Positions 1-6,477 of a stretch of 12,400 nt of DNA are shown piece by piece. Below the pieces are notes generated by a model, which was not told the DNA's origin, did no database searches, and was given only the letters and a program-made list of their open reading frames with translations. The first letter of the stretch is position 1. Each line of letters begins with the position of its first letter. This stretch comes from an uncultured Eggerthellaceae bacterium (GTDB lineage Bacteria > Actinomycetota > Coriobacteriia > Coriobacteriales > Eggerthellaceae), in NCBI GenBank assembly GCA_934630485.1, contig CAKTWD010000039.1:1-12400 (forward strand), given 5' to 3'. The translations under genes were made by a program, and so were the position numbers.

Positions 1-1301
1 GAGTACTCCATCTTATCCTTGGGCAGAACCGCAGCGCCCTCGTTCACCATGACGTTGGCCTCCTGCAGTGTGCGCTCGACCACATGGTTCTGCTCGACCA
101 TGTCGGTGAAGCTGTACGCGCCATAGCCAAGAGAGGACGTCGAGGTGGAATAACCCGCCTGGATGATCTTGCCCTCCTCGTTCAGGCTGAGGTAAACCGT
201 CGGCGTGCCCGTCTTCGTGTCAGCGGGCTCGTCGGTCAAAGCAACCGTGACCGATTTCTTGATGGGGCTGCCCTCGTCATTCACGTCGCGGGATTCACGC
301 ACCTGGGCGCCATGTGCAAGCGCTGTGACGGCCTCGTCCTGGGTTTTACCCAAAAGCGCTGCAAGGTCGGGGACGTCGGTCTTCTTGGCAACCGCCGTCG
401 TCGAATCAGACGTGGATTCGCTTTGCATATCGGTGCTGTTCGTCGACGCAGCCTGGCTGATCTGCTGGACAGCAACGGTCTGACTGGTGGTGAACAGATG
501 GAAGGCGAAGTAGCACAGAGCCGCGATGAGCACGACAAGCACCGCAATGACGATGAGCAGGGTCTTGCGAACCTTGCGCGACTTGCGCTCGTGAACCGAG
601 AGCTCCTTCATGCCCGACGCGTGCTTGCCTCGGCCGGCCTTGCCCCTGATCTTCTCTTTCTTGGGCTCGTCGAAAAGAACAGGCGGCGCAGCGGCGGGCT
701 CCATGGAGTCGACCATATCGGGGAAATCGTCACCGTCATCGGCGACGTAACCCGCCGCCCTGTCGGCGGAGTCGGCGGCGTGGTCGCCAAGCTCGCGCTG
801 TTCGGCGTCCTCGACTGCCGCACCGGCTGCAGCGGCGGCACGGGCGGCCTCGTAAGCGTCGGCGCCTTCCGCACGAGCGGCCTTCTCGGCGGCCAGCGCG
901 GCGGCTGCTCCCTCATTGAAAAGACTACCGGCGGCAGCGGCCTCGTACTGGTCGTCGGGGATGTCGTCGTACTCGACGATGGTGTGATGCTCCCTGCGCG
1001 GACGGGCATGACGGCGGGCGTCTTCGTCTTCCTGCGAGAACTCGCCGTCATCGGGTTCTCGCCAATCGTTAGGGGTATCGTCATCGGGAACGATCTGATC
1101 CCATCCGTCAGAGTTGCCCTGAGGCACATTCGACCAGGCGCGATCCCACGGATCGCCCTCGCCGTTGTCAGCGAAGTCGATCGGCGCGAACGCCTGAGTC
1201 AGGCCGATGGGGTTGTCATATTCGTTTGCCTTGCCGAACGAACGCCCCTTGGCGGAAGCGTCTTCACGGTCGTTGGAGATCTCTTCTTCGTTTTCGTTCA
1301 T
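1..1301 (-). CDS. Single-pass membrane protein with PASTA-like segment (3' end beyond window)
   Basis: The minus-strand frame is open from an ATG at 1301 to the left edge, giving 433 visible residues and no stop. A GAGGAG ribosome binding site lies 8 bases before the ATG. Residues 1-235 are very acidic and rich in Asp, Glu and Ala (an Ala-rich run near 125-165). A basic stretch (RKSRKVRK) precedes one hydrophobic segment at about residues 243-267, so the acidic part should be cytoplasmic and the rest outside. After a Ser/Thr-rich linker, residues about 310-333 read VPDLAALLGKTQDEAVTALA, which resembles the start of a PASTA repeat (VPDL..GKT..EA...L). The remainder does not follow the PASTA consensus well, so a true PASTA fold is unproven. 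It follows the small membrane protein gene upstream by 70 bases and is probably co-transcribed with it. I do not recognise the family and assign no function. Confidence 0.85.
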   Translation of the reverse strand, partial: MNENEEEISNDREDASAKGRSFGKANEYDNPIGLTQAFAPIDFADNGEGDPWDRAWSNVPQGNSDGWDQIVPDDDTPNDWREPDDGEFSQEDEDARRHARPRREHHTIVEYDDIPDDQYEAAAAGSLFNEGAAAALAAEKAARAEGADAYEAARAAAAAGAAVEDAEQRELGDHAADSADRAAGYVADDGDDFPDMVDSMEPAAAPPVLFDEPKKEKIRGKAGRGKHASGMKELSVHERKSRKVRKTLLIVIAVLVVLIAALCYFAFHLFTTSQTVAVQQISQAASTNSTDMQSESTSDSTTAVAKKTDVPDLAALLGKTQDEAVTALAHGAQVRESRDVNDEGSPIKKSVTVALTDEPADTKTGTPTVYLSLNEEGKIIQAGYSTSTSSLGYGAYSFTDMVEQNHVVERTLQEANVMVNEGAAVLPKDKMEY

Positions 1302-1371
1302 CGATTCTCTCCTCGTTGCCTTTTACGGTAATTGAAATGCTGGCGCGTTGTTTAGCGCGAAGGCCTACGCC

Positions 1372-1758
1372 CTAGCGCATGAACACGAAATAGTACACGA
1401 CCGCTGCCGCAACGGCGGCGATGGCGCACGCAATGATGATCTTCTGAGTCTTGGACATGGGCTCGGATTTCAAATCGTCAAGCGTGGTCTCACGATAGCC
1501 CCGGTCTTTGACACCTGACTGGACGGTGCGCTTGACGGGCGTGGGCGCCGGTGCGGGCTTGGCGCTGTCAGGCGCTTCGTTGATCTGGGCACTGTCGGGC
1601 GCTTCCGCGGAAGCGCCCTCGGTGCCGGCGTTTTGGATTTGGACGCTGTCGGGCACTTCCAAGGAAGCGCCCTCGGCGTCCGTGCCGGCCCAAATCACCA
1701 CGTCGTCATCGGAGTCCGCCGAGACGGAAATATGCTTGAAGCCACTTACCTCAGCCAC
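1372..1758 (-). CDS. Small acidic protein with C-terminal membrane anchor, unknown function
   Basis: I choose the GTG at 1758 because AAAGGGG sits five bases before it. The longer in-frame ATG at 1824 has no ribosome binding site and would add 22 residues rich in Cys and Trp that do not resemble the rest. The product is 128 aa. It opens with a short possible domain (MAEVSGFKHISVSAD), continues through a Pro/Ala/Ser/Glu-rich stretch with repeated E-A/V-P-D-S units, and has a basic region followed by DDLKSEPMSKTQK. It ends in one hydrophobic segment at about residues 106-127, closing with FVFMR. That is a C-tail-anchored topology with the body probably cytoplasmic, because there is no signal peptide. 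The single-span gene downstream has the same polarity and is probably in the same operon. The family is not recognised. Confidence 0.75.
   Translation of the reverse strand: MAEVSGFKHISVSADSDDDVVIWAGTDAEGASLEVPDSVQIQNAGTEGASAEAPDSAQINEAPDSAKPAPAPTPVKRTVQSGVKDRGYRETTLDDLKSEPMSKTQKIIIACAIAAVAAAVVYYFVFMR
1565..1688 (-). repeat. Imperfect internal direct repeats encoding EAPDS-type units
   Basis: Within the small membrane protein gene, a block starting CTGTCGGGC at 1592 recurs 54 bases later at 1646, and AAGCGCCCTCGG recurs with the same offset (1611 and 1665). A shorter copy starts at 1565, 27 bases upstream. All offsets are multiples of three; a 6-base insertion lies between the last two GTGCCGG blocks. 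The units encode APDSAQINE, APDSAQIQ-like and EVPDSVQIQ-like peptides. In-frame repeat growth in a flexible linker is the likely origin. Confidence 0.7.
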
Positions 1759-1847
1759 AACGGCCCCTTTCTTTCGATTCAAACGTTCGCAGGAGCAGGC
1801 GAAACCCCAAAACGGAACCGCCATTATCTGCGAAAACGATCCTATAA

Positions 1848-1853
1848 ATTATA
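1848..1853 (-). promoter_or_regulatory. Candidate -10 box for the two minus-strand membrane protein genes
   Basis: The minus strand reads TATAAT exactly at 1853-1848, about 90 bases before the GTG start at 1758. No good -35 hexamer lies 16-18 bases upstream. The box lies in a small palindrome (CTATAA-A-TTATAG, 1842-1854), and a further TTATAGG copy occurs at 1871-1877. The palindrome could serve as an operator or simply reflect the AT-rich divergent promoter region. Confidence 0.4.
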
Positions 1854-1910
1854 GTTGAGAAGCATTTGGCTTATAGGCGGCACAGATAATATTCACGCGC
1901 GATGAACGGC

Positions 1911-1956
1911 GATCGTGGGATAATCGACGCGACACATTCGGCAATCACCCACGATC
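1911..1956 (+). promoter_or_regulatory. 9-bp inverted repeat just before the M16 peptidase ribosome binding site
   Basis: GATCGTGGG (1911-1919) and CCCACGATC (1948-1956) are perfect inverted repeats 28 bases apart. The right arm ends three bases before the GAAAGG ribosome binding site (1960-1965). If transcribed, the arms would form a stem next to the site. If transcription starts inside it (a GATAAT lies at 1919-1924), it would instead be an operator around the start point. The sequence cannot decide between these. Confidence 0.5.
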
Positions 1957-1971
1957 TCCGAAAGGCATTTC

Positions 1972-4941
1972 ATGGAACCGTCCCTTAACCAACGCGTGCA
2001 CGGCTTCGTCGTCACCGACGTCCAGCCCCTTCCCGAAATCAACGGCACTGCGTTCATCCTGAAGCATGAGCTTTCCGGCGCGAAGCTCATGCACCTTGCG
2101 AACGACGACGCGAACAAGGCGTTCTCCATCGCATTCCGCACGCCCCCGCAAGACGACACGGGCGTCTTCCATATCCTTGAGCACTCGGTGCTATGCGGCT
2201 CCGACAAGTTCCCCGTGAAGGAGCCCTTCGTCGACCTGCTGAAAAGCTCGATGCAGACGTTCCTGAACGCCATGACCTTCTCCGACAAAACCATGTACCC
2301 CGTTGCGTCCACCAACGAACAGGACCTGTTCAACCTGATGGACGTGTACCTTGACGCGGTCTTCCATCCCGCCATTTACCATAAGAAGGCCGTCTTCGAG
2401 CAAGAAGGCTGGCACTACGAGCTGGAAGAAGCCGAAGCGCAGGAAAGCCAGGACCCTGCGCGGAAGCTGGTGTACAACGGCGTCGTATTCAACGAGATGA
2501 AGGGCGCGCTGTCCGACTCGTCCTCGGTCCTTTACGACGAACTGCAAAAGGCGCTTTTCCCCGACACCGCCTATGCATTCGAGTCGGGCGGCACGCCCGA
2601 GGGCATCCCCACGCTCACCTATGAAGACTACCTTGACGAACATCGTCGCCACTACCAGCTTTCCAACAGCTACACCGTGCTTTACGGCGACCTTGACATC
2701 GAACGTGCCCTTACGTGGCTTGACGAGCGGTACTTCACGCCCGTGCACGAAGAAGAGCTTCGCAACCAGGAAGAGCGCCGCGAAGCAGGCGCCGATCCGC
2801 TTTCACCGCGCGCCATCGAAGCCCAGGCACCCGTTTGCAACCTCGGCCTGACGAAGACCATGCGCACCGCACCCGAGAACGCCGTGGCCGGCGCGGGCTT
2901 CGTCATTGGCGACGCAAGCCAACGCACGCGCGTCATGGCAACCGATATCCTGCTTGATGCCCTATTCGGAAGCAACGAAGCCCCGATGAAGCGCGCCATG
3001 CTTGACTCCGGTATCGCTGAAGATGTCAGCGCGTTCGTTGCCGACGCCATGAAGCAGCCCCTCGTCGTGATTCAGCTGAAGAAGCAGCAGGACGAAACCG
3101 CCGCCGATCTTGTTCCCACCATCGAGCGCGAGATCGCGAAGCTTCTTGACGCCGGCTTGAGCAAGGACCTTATCGAGGCAGCCATCTCACACGAGGAATT
3201 CGTCATGCGCGAGCACGACTTCGGCCTCGCCGACGGCGTCGCCCATGCCATGAACTGCTTGGCCGGCTGGCTTTACGACGACAGCCTGGCCACCACTTAC
3301 CTTCGCTACGAGGACGACTTCCGTTTCCTGCGCGAGGCGCTTGAGAGCACCTATTTCGACGATCTGGCCCGCAGCCTGTTCCTGCAAAATAACCATCGCG
3401 CAAGCGTCGCCGTCGTTCCCACGCAGTCCGATGACGACAACGTGCTGCGCACACAGCTTGACGCCCTGCAGGCCTCGATGTCCGAAGCCGACCTCAACGC
3501 CATCGCAGAAGAGGTGGACGTTTTGCGCGAGATGCAGATGGCGCCCGACAGCGACGAAGCCAAGGCAACCCTTCCCCGCCTTACCACGCATGATATCGAC
3601 GATGCCCCCGTCGAAACCCCGCTTCACGTCGTTGACGATACGCCGATGCGCTGTCTGCGCCACCATATTCAAACCCACGGCATCGCCTATGCCTACCGTT
3701 ACTTCGACGCCACGCGCGTAAGCTTCGAAGAGCTCCCTTACGTCAGCCTCCTTGCGCTTGTGCTGGGAAAACTGGGCACCGCACATCACAGCGCAGCCGA
3801 GATCGACACGCTTGTTCAGGGGAAGCTCGGCAATCTTTCGTTCTTCACCGACCTGTACGAGCGCGCAGACGACCCTGCGGTCACCGACCTGAAGTTCGTC
3901 GTATCGTCGAGCGCCCTCGAATCGAACGCAGCCTGGCTTGCAACCCTTCCGCGCGAGATCATGCACGAAACCGACTTCACGGACACGGCCAAGATCCGCG
4001 ACCTGGTGGCACAAAACGTCATCTATCTCGAGCAGAGCTTCGCGGGTGCCGGCCACAGCAGGGCCATGGCGCGCGTCAGGTCGTACTACAGCCGTGCGGG
4101 CCTGATCCTCGAGCAGCTCTCCAACGTCGACTTCTACCGCTTTGCTAAGGACCTTCTAGAAAACTGGGAAGAAAAGTCCACGGACCTCCCGGCTATCCTT
4201 TCGGGTCTTGCCGCACGCCTGTTCGCCGATGACGCTTGCGTAATCAGCCTTACCGGCTCCGACGAGGCAATCGCATCGTTTTGGGCAGAAGATTCACGCT
4301 GTTGCGCCGGCGCCTTCCCAGCAGCTGATGCGCAGAAGAAACTTGTCGTTCCGGCCCCCGTCGCACGTAACGAAGCCTTCATCGTGCCCTCTGACGTCAC
4401 GTACTCGTCGGTCGGTTACGATCGTCGCCTTCTGAACCAACCTTACACCGGAGCCTGGGCCGTCGCCTCCCGCGCGCTCACCTACGATTTCCTGTGGAAC
4501 GAAGTGCGCGTCAAGGGCGGCGCTTACGGCGTGGGGTTCAGCGCCACGTACTCGGGCAACATGCGCTTCTATTCGTATCGTGACCCGCATATCGACGAAA
4601 CAATCGAGCGATTCGAACAATCTGCTGCGTATCTTCGCGCGTTCAACCCCTCGAAAACCGAGATGGACGGCTTCGTCGTCAGCTCGACTGCCGGCTTCGA
4701 CACCCCGAAGAAGGCACGCGATCTCGCCCGTCGCCAGGCTGGCCAGTACTTCGCAGGCATCCCCACCGACCAGCGTGCTCTTACCCGCAGCCAGATCATC
4801 GAGGCCAGTGTCGACACCATCAGGGGGCTTGCCGGCGCCGTTCAAGCAACGGCTGACAAGAAGCTCGTCTGCGTGTTCGGCAACAAGGAGATCATCGAGT
4901 CGGCTAAAACACCGCTTGAAGCAATCAACCTGCTTGGTTAA
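1972..4941 (+). CDS. M16C zinc metallopeptidase, PreP/insulinase type
   Basis: The product is 989 aa, the size expected for single-chain PreP/Cym1-type peptidases, which degrade short unfolded peptides inside a closed two-half chamber. The inverted zinc motif is H67-I-L-E70-H71, with E70 the expected catalytic base. The third ligand is probably E175 in GVVFNEMKG, a block typical of PreP proteins. The middle region near residue 564 (HHIQTHGIAYAYRYFD) matches the M16C-associated part. The C-terminal half carries R846 and Y852 in RVKGGAYG, the substrate-binding Arg/Tyr pair of this group. No signal peptide is visible, so it should be cytoplasmic, probably in peptide turnover. The start is set by GAAAGG 6 bases before the ATG. 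It appears to be a single-gene unit; I see no convincing terminator directly after the stop. Confidence 0.95.
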   Translation: MEPSLNQRVHGFVVTDVQPLPEINGTAFILKHELSGAKLMHLANDDANKAFSIAFRTPPQDDTGVFHILEHSVLCGSDKFPVKEPFVDLLKSSMQTFLNAMTFSDKTMYPVASTNEQDLFNLMDVYLDAVFHPAIYHKKAVFEQEGWHYELEEAEAQESQDPARKLVYNGVVFNEMKGALSDSSSVLYDELQKALFPDTAYAFESGGTPEGIPTLTYEDYLDEHRRHYQLSNSYTVLYGDLDIERALTWLDERYFTPVHEEELRNQEERREAGADPLSPRAIEAQAPVCNLGLTKTMRTAPENAVAGAGFVIGDASQRTRVMATDILLDALFGSNEAPMKRAMLDSGIAEDVSAFVADAMKQPLVVIQLKKQQDETAADLVPTIEREIAKLLDAGLSKDLIEAAISHEEFVMREHDFGLADGVAHAMNCLAGWLYDDSLATTYLRYEDDFRFLREALESTYFDDLARSLFLQNNHRASVAVVPTQSDDDNVLRTQLDALQASMSEADLNAIAEEVDVLREMQMAPDSDEAKATLPRLTTHDIDDAPVETPLHVVDDTPMRCLRHHIQTHGIAYAYRYFDATRVSFEELPYVSLLALVLGKLGTAHHSAAEIDTLVQGKLGNLSFFTDLYERADDPAVTDLKFVVSSSALESNAAWLATLPREIMHETDFTDTAKIRDLVAQNVIYLEQSFAGAGHSRAMARVRSYYSRAGLILEQLSNVDFYRFAKDLLENWEEKSTDLPAILSGLAARLFADDACVISLTGSDEAIASFWAEDSRCCAGAFPAADAQKKLVVPAPVARNEAFIVPSDVTYSSVGYDRRLLNQPYTGAWAVASRALTYDFLWNEVRVKGGAYGVGFSATYSGNMRFYSYRDPHIDETIERFEQSAAYLRAFNPSKTEMDGFVVSSTAGFDTPKKARDLARRQAGQYFAGIPTDQRALTRSQIIEASVDTIRGLAGAVQATADKKLVCVFGNKEIIESAKTPLEAINLLG

Positions 4942-5000
4942 CCGCCTTGCAACACAAGGAACGCGCTGAAAAGGGCATTCACACCACCTTCATGTTACTG

Positions 5001-5029
5001 ATGACATACTTGGGATATGCGAGTAGTAT
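5001..5029 (+). promoter_or_regulatory. Candidate promoter of the riboswitch/CDF transcript
   Basis: ATGACA (5001-5006, 5 of 6 to TTGACA) and TAGTAT (5024-5029, 4 of 6 to TATAAT) are separated by exactly 17 bases. Transcription would start near 5036, about 60 bases before the first aptamer stem, so the whole riboswitch would be in the leader. A small hairpin (GTCGG/CCGAC) lies between start and aptamer at about 5062-5077. Confidence 0.5.
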
Positions 5030-5095
5030 GCGAATCGCTCTTTGCACTGCATTGCGTTGCGGTCGGCTTTGCCCGACGGACGCGAGCTCAACAGC

Positions 5096-5182
5096 GCAAT
5101 CTGATCAGACCGTGGCATTAGTCATGGAGTCGGGTCTGCAACAAGCAGACAGCAAGCGCACACGCGCTTGCGGGACAGTTGC
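5096..5182 (+). promoter_or_regulatory. NiCo (czcD-type) nickel/cobalt riboswitch aptamer
   Basis: The segment folds into a four-way junction. P1 pairs GCAA(T)CTG (5096-5103, one bulged T) with CAGTTGC (5176-5182). P2 pairs GAC-CGTG (5108-5114) with CATG-GA-GTC (5123-5131). P3 pairs GTCTGC (5134-5139) with GCAGAC (5145-5150). P4 pairs GCAAGCGC (5152-5159) with GCGCTTGC (5164-5171). The junction bases agree with what I know of NiCo RNAs: CTGA-N-CAG after P1, CGGG after P2, and GGGACAG after P4. NiCo RNAs bind Ni2+ or Co2+ cooperatively and switch on metal exporters, and the next gene is a cation diffusion facilitator. The linker between P3 and P4 is one A here, shorter than I recall for the type example. 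The identification is from memory of the consensus, not a covariance search. Confidence 0.78.
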
Positions 5183-5204
5183 CGGTTCCGCAAGCGCTTT
5201 TTTT
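5164..5204 (+). terminator. Riboswitch-controlled intrinsic terminator
   Basis: GCGCTTGCGG (5164-5173) pairs perfectly with CCGCAAGCGC (5188-5197) over a 14-base loop, followed by seven T residues (5198-5204). The 5' arm is the 3' strand of aptamer stem P4 plus the first two G of GGGACAG. Aptamer and terminator therefore exclude each other. Without ligand the terminator should form; with ligand, read-through into the transporter gene is expected. Confidence 0.9.
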
Positions 5205-5302
5205 GTTGCCCGATTTCATGCGGCGGCTTCGAATGCGATTCGTGAATCGGCGCGATTGGCAAAGGCTGTAACGACAACCGCGACTTCGAAGAGGGTTTGA
5301 TC

Positions 5303-6268
5303 ATGGCTTCTAGCGGATATTTCTCATCGGGCGCAAACGCCCTTAAAACTCACAGCTCGAAGAAGAGCAATCTCAACGTCAACGACAGCTTATCCGAGAA
5401 GGAAACCGAGCGGATCGCCGCGAAACTTGCCTTTGTCGGCGTGAGCGGAAACGTCGCCTTGTCGGCATTCAAGCTGTTCGCCGGCATCTTCGGCAACTCT
5501 GCGGCAATGATCTCGGATGCCGTCCATTCCCTTTCCGACGTGCTGGCCACCGCCATTGCGTTCATCGGCGTCAAGCTGTCCAAGCGCGCTGCCGACACTT
5601 CACACCCCTACGGTCACGAGCGATTCGAGAGCATCGCCTCCCTGGCGCTTGGTCTTATCCTTGCCGTCACCGGCGCTGGCATCGGCTTGGCAAGCATCCA
5701 GTCCATCTCGACAGGCGCATTCCTTACCGCACCGTCGCCCACGCTTCTTGCCCTTTCGGCAGCGGCGGTCAGCATTGCTTTGAAGGAGGCGATGTTTTGG
5801 TGGACGCGCCATTGGGCACGCGTGCTTGACTCCGATGCGTTCATGGCCGATGCGTGGCATCATCGCTCCGACGCCTTGTCGTCGATCGGCGCTCTGCTAG
5901 GCATTGGCGGATCGATGCTGGGTGTGCCCATCTGCGACCCCATAGCCTCTATCGTCATCTGCATCGTCATTTTGAAAGTAGCCTACGACGTTGTCTCCAC
6001 CGCCATCAACAAGGTCACCGACACGCCGTGCGAGAAAAGCATCGAGAACCAGATCCGCACCTGCATCGAAGAACAAGACGGGGTTATTTGCATCGACAAG
6101 CTGCACACGCGCCAGTTCGGCAACAAGATCTACGTCGATGTCGACATCGCGGTAGACGGCAACCAGACGCTCTTCAAAGCGCATGCCATCGCCGAAGCAA
6201 CTCATAACGCCGTCGAGAAGAATTTCCCCACGGTGAAGCACATCATGATCCACGAGAACCCGGCTTAA
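5303..6268 (+). CDS. Cation diffusion facilitator (CDF) metal exporter, probably Ni/Co
   Basis: The product is 321 aa, within the CDF range. The ATG at 5303 is preferred over the in-frame TTG at 5297 because GAAGAGGG ends seven bases before it. About 40 polar N-terminal residues precede the membrane part (about 40-235). The family metal-site residues are visible: D72/H75/D79 in SDAVHSLSDV and H186/D190 in DAWHHRSDAL, plus HPYGHERFE after the second segment. The C-terminal cytoplasmic ferredoxin-like domain (about 245-320) has H268, H301, H313 and H317. CDF proteins exchange a divalent metal for protons across the cytoplasmic membrane. Residues alone do not fix the metal; the upstream NiCo-type riboswitch argues for nickel and/or cobalt. 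The gene is monocistronic and ends before the terminator near 6440. Confidence 0.93.
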   Translation: MASSGYFSSGANALKTHSSKKSNLNVNDSLSEKETERIAAKLAFVGVSGNVALSAFKLFAGIFGNSAAMISDAVHSLSDVLATAIAFIGVKLSKRAADTSHPYGHERFESIASLALGLILAVTGAGIGLASIQSISTGAFLTAPSPTLLALSAAAVSIALKEAMFWWTRHWARVLDSDAFMADAWHHRSDALSSIGALLGIGGSMLGVPICDPIASIVICIVILKVAYDVVSTAINKVTDTPCEKSIENQIRTCIEEQDGVICIDKLHTRQFGNKIYVDVDIAVDGNQTLFKAHAIAEATHNAVEKNFPTVKHIMIHENPA

Positions 6269-6425
6269 AAGCGCAGAAGCGCTTCGCAAAAGCACGAAAC
6301 GCCGGCACCGTAGCCAAGCGCCTGGGGCCGCGCCTCATCAAGCACATCAAACGCAAAGGATCACGCGCAATCCGCCCTAACGTATGAGCCCGGTTCCCTG
6401 CAGGGCCCAACCTTCCTTAAACGCA

Positions 6426-6457
6426 AAGAAGGCGCCGCTTAAAAGCGACGCCTTCTT
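6426..6457. terminator. Bidirectional terminator between converging genes
   Basis: AAGAAGGCG (6426-6434) pairs with CGCCTTCTT (6449-6457), then after one C/A mismatch CGCTT (6436-6440) pairs with AAGCG (6443-6447). The plus strand continues with CATTTTG and the minus strand with TTGCGTTT, so neither T run is perfect. It lies 157 bases after the transporter stop and 20 bases after the binding-protein stop, serving both. Confidence 0.8.
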
Positions 6458-6477
6458 CATTTTGCTCGAACAATAAG

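Noticed and set aside
84..1331. A 415-residue open frame on the plus strand
   Set aside because: It is antisense to the partial membrane protein gene, which has a ribosome binding site, a membrane segment and sensible composition. The plus frame has no recognisable domain and reflects GC-rich third-position bias.
1885..1924. Two GATAAT boxes as -10 elements for the M16 gene
   Set aside because: Neither has a reasonable -35 hexamer at 16-18 bases, so I did not list a promoter.
3187..4056. A 289-residue minus-strand open frame inside the M16 gene
   Set aside because: It is antisense to a strongly supported peptidase gene and shows no domain; the same holds for 2191-2748 and 4294-4845.
5036..5210. 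SRP RNA, 6S RNA or tracrRNA-like small RNA
   Set aside because: The conserved SRP core (GGTCAGG...GGAA...AGCAG) is absent and there is no CRISPR locus. The NiCo junction and the downstream gene explain the structure better.
4947..5300. A 117-residue plus-strand open frame
   Set aside because: It runs through the promoter, riboswitch and terminator, has no supported start, and its sequence is explained by RNA structure.
6268..6387. An open frame after the CDF stop encoding a basic peptide (KRLGPRLIKHIKRKG...)
   Set aside because: It has no start codon with a ribosome binding site and is in a different frame from the transporter; CDF proteins normally end where this one stops, so a frameshifted extension is unlikely.
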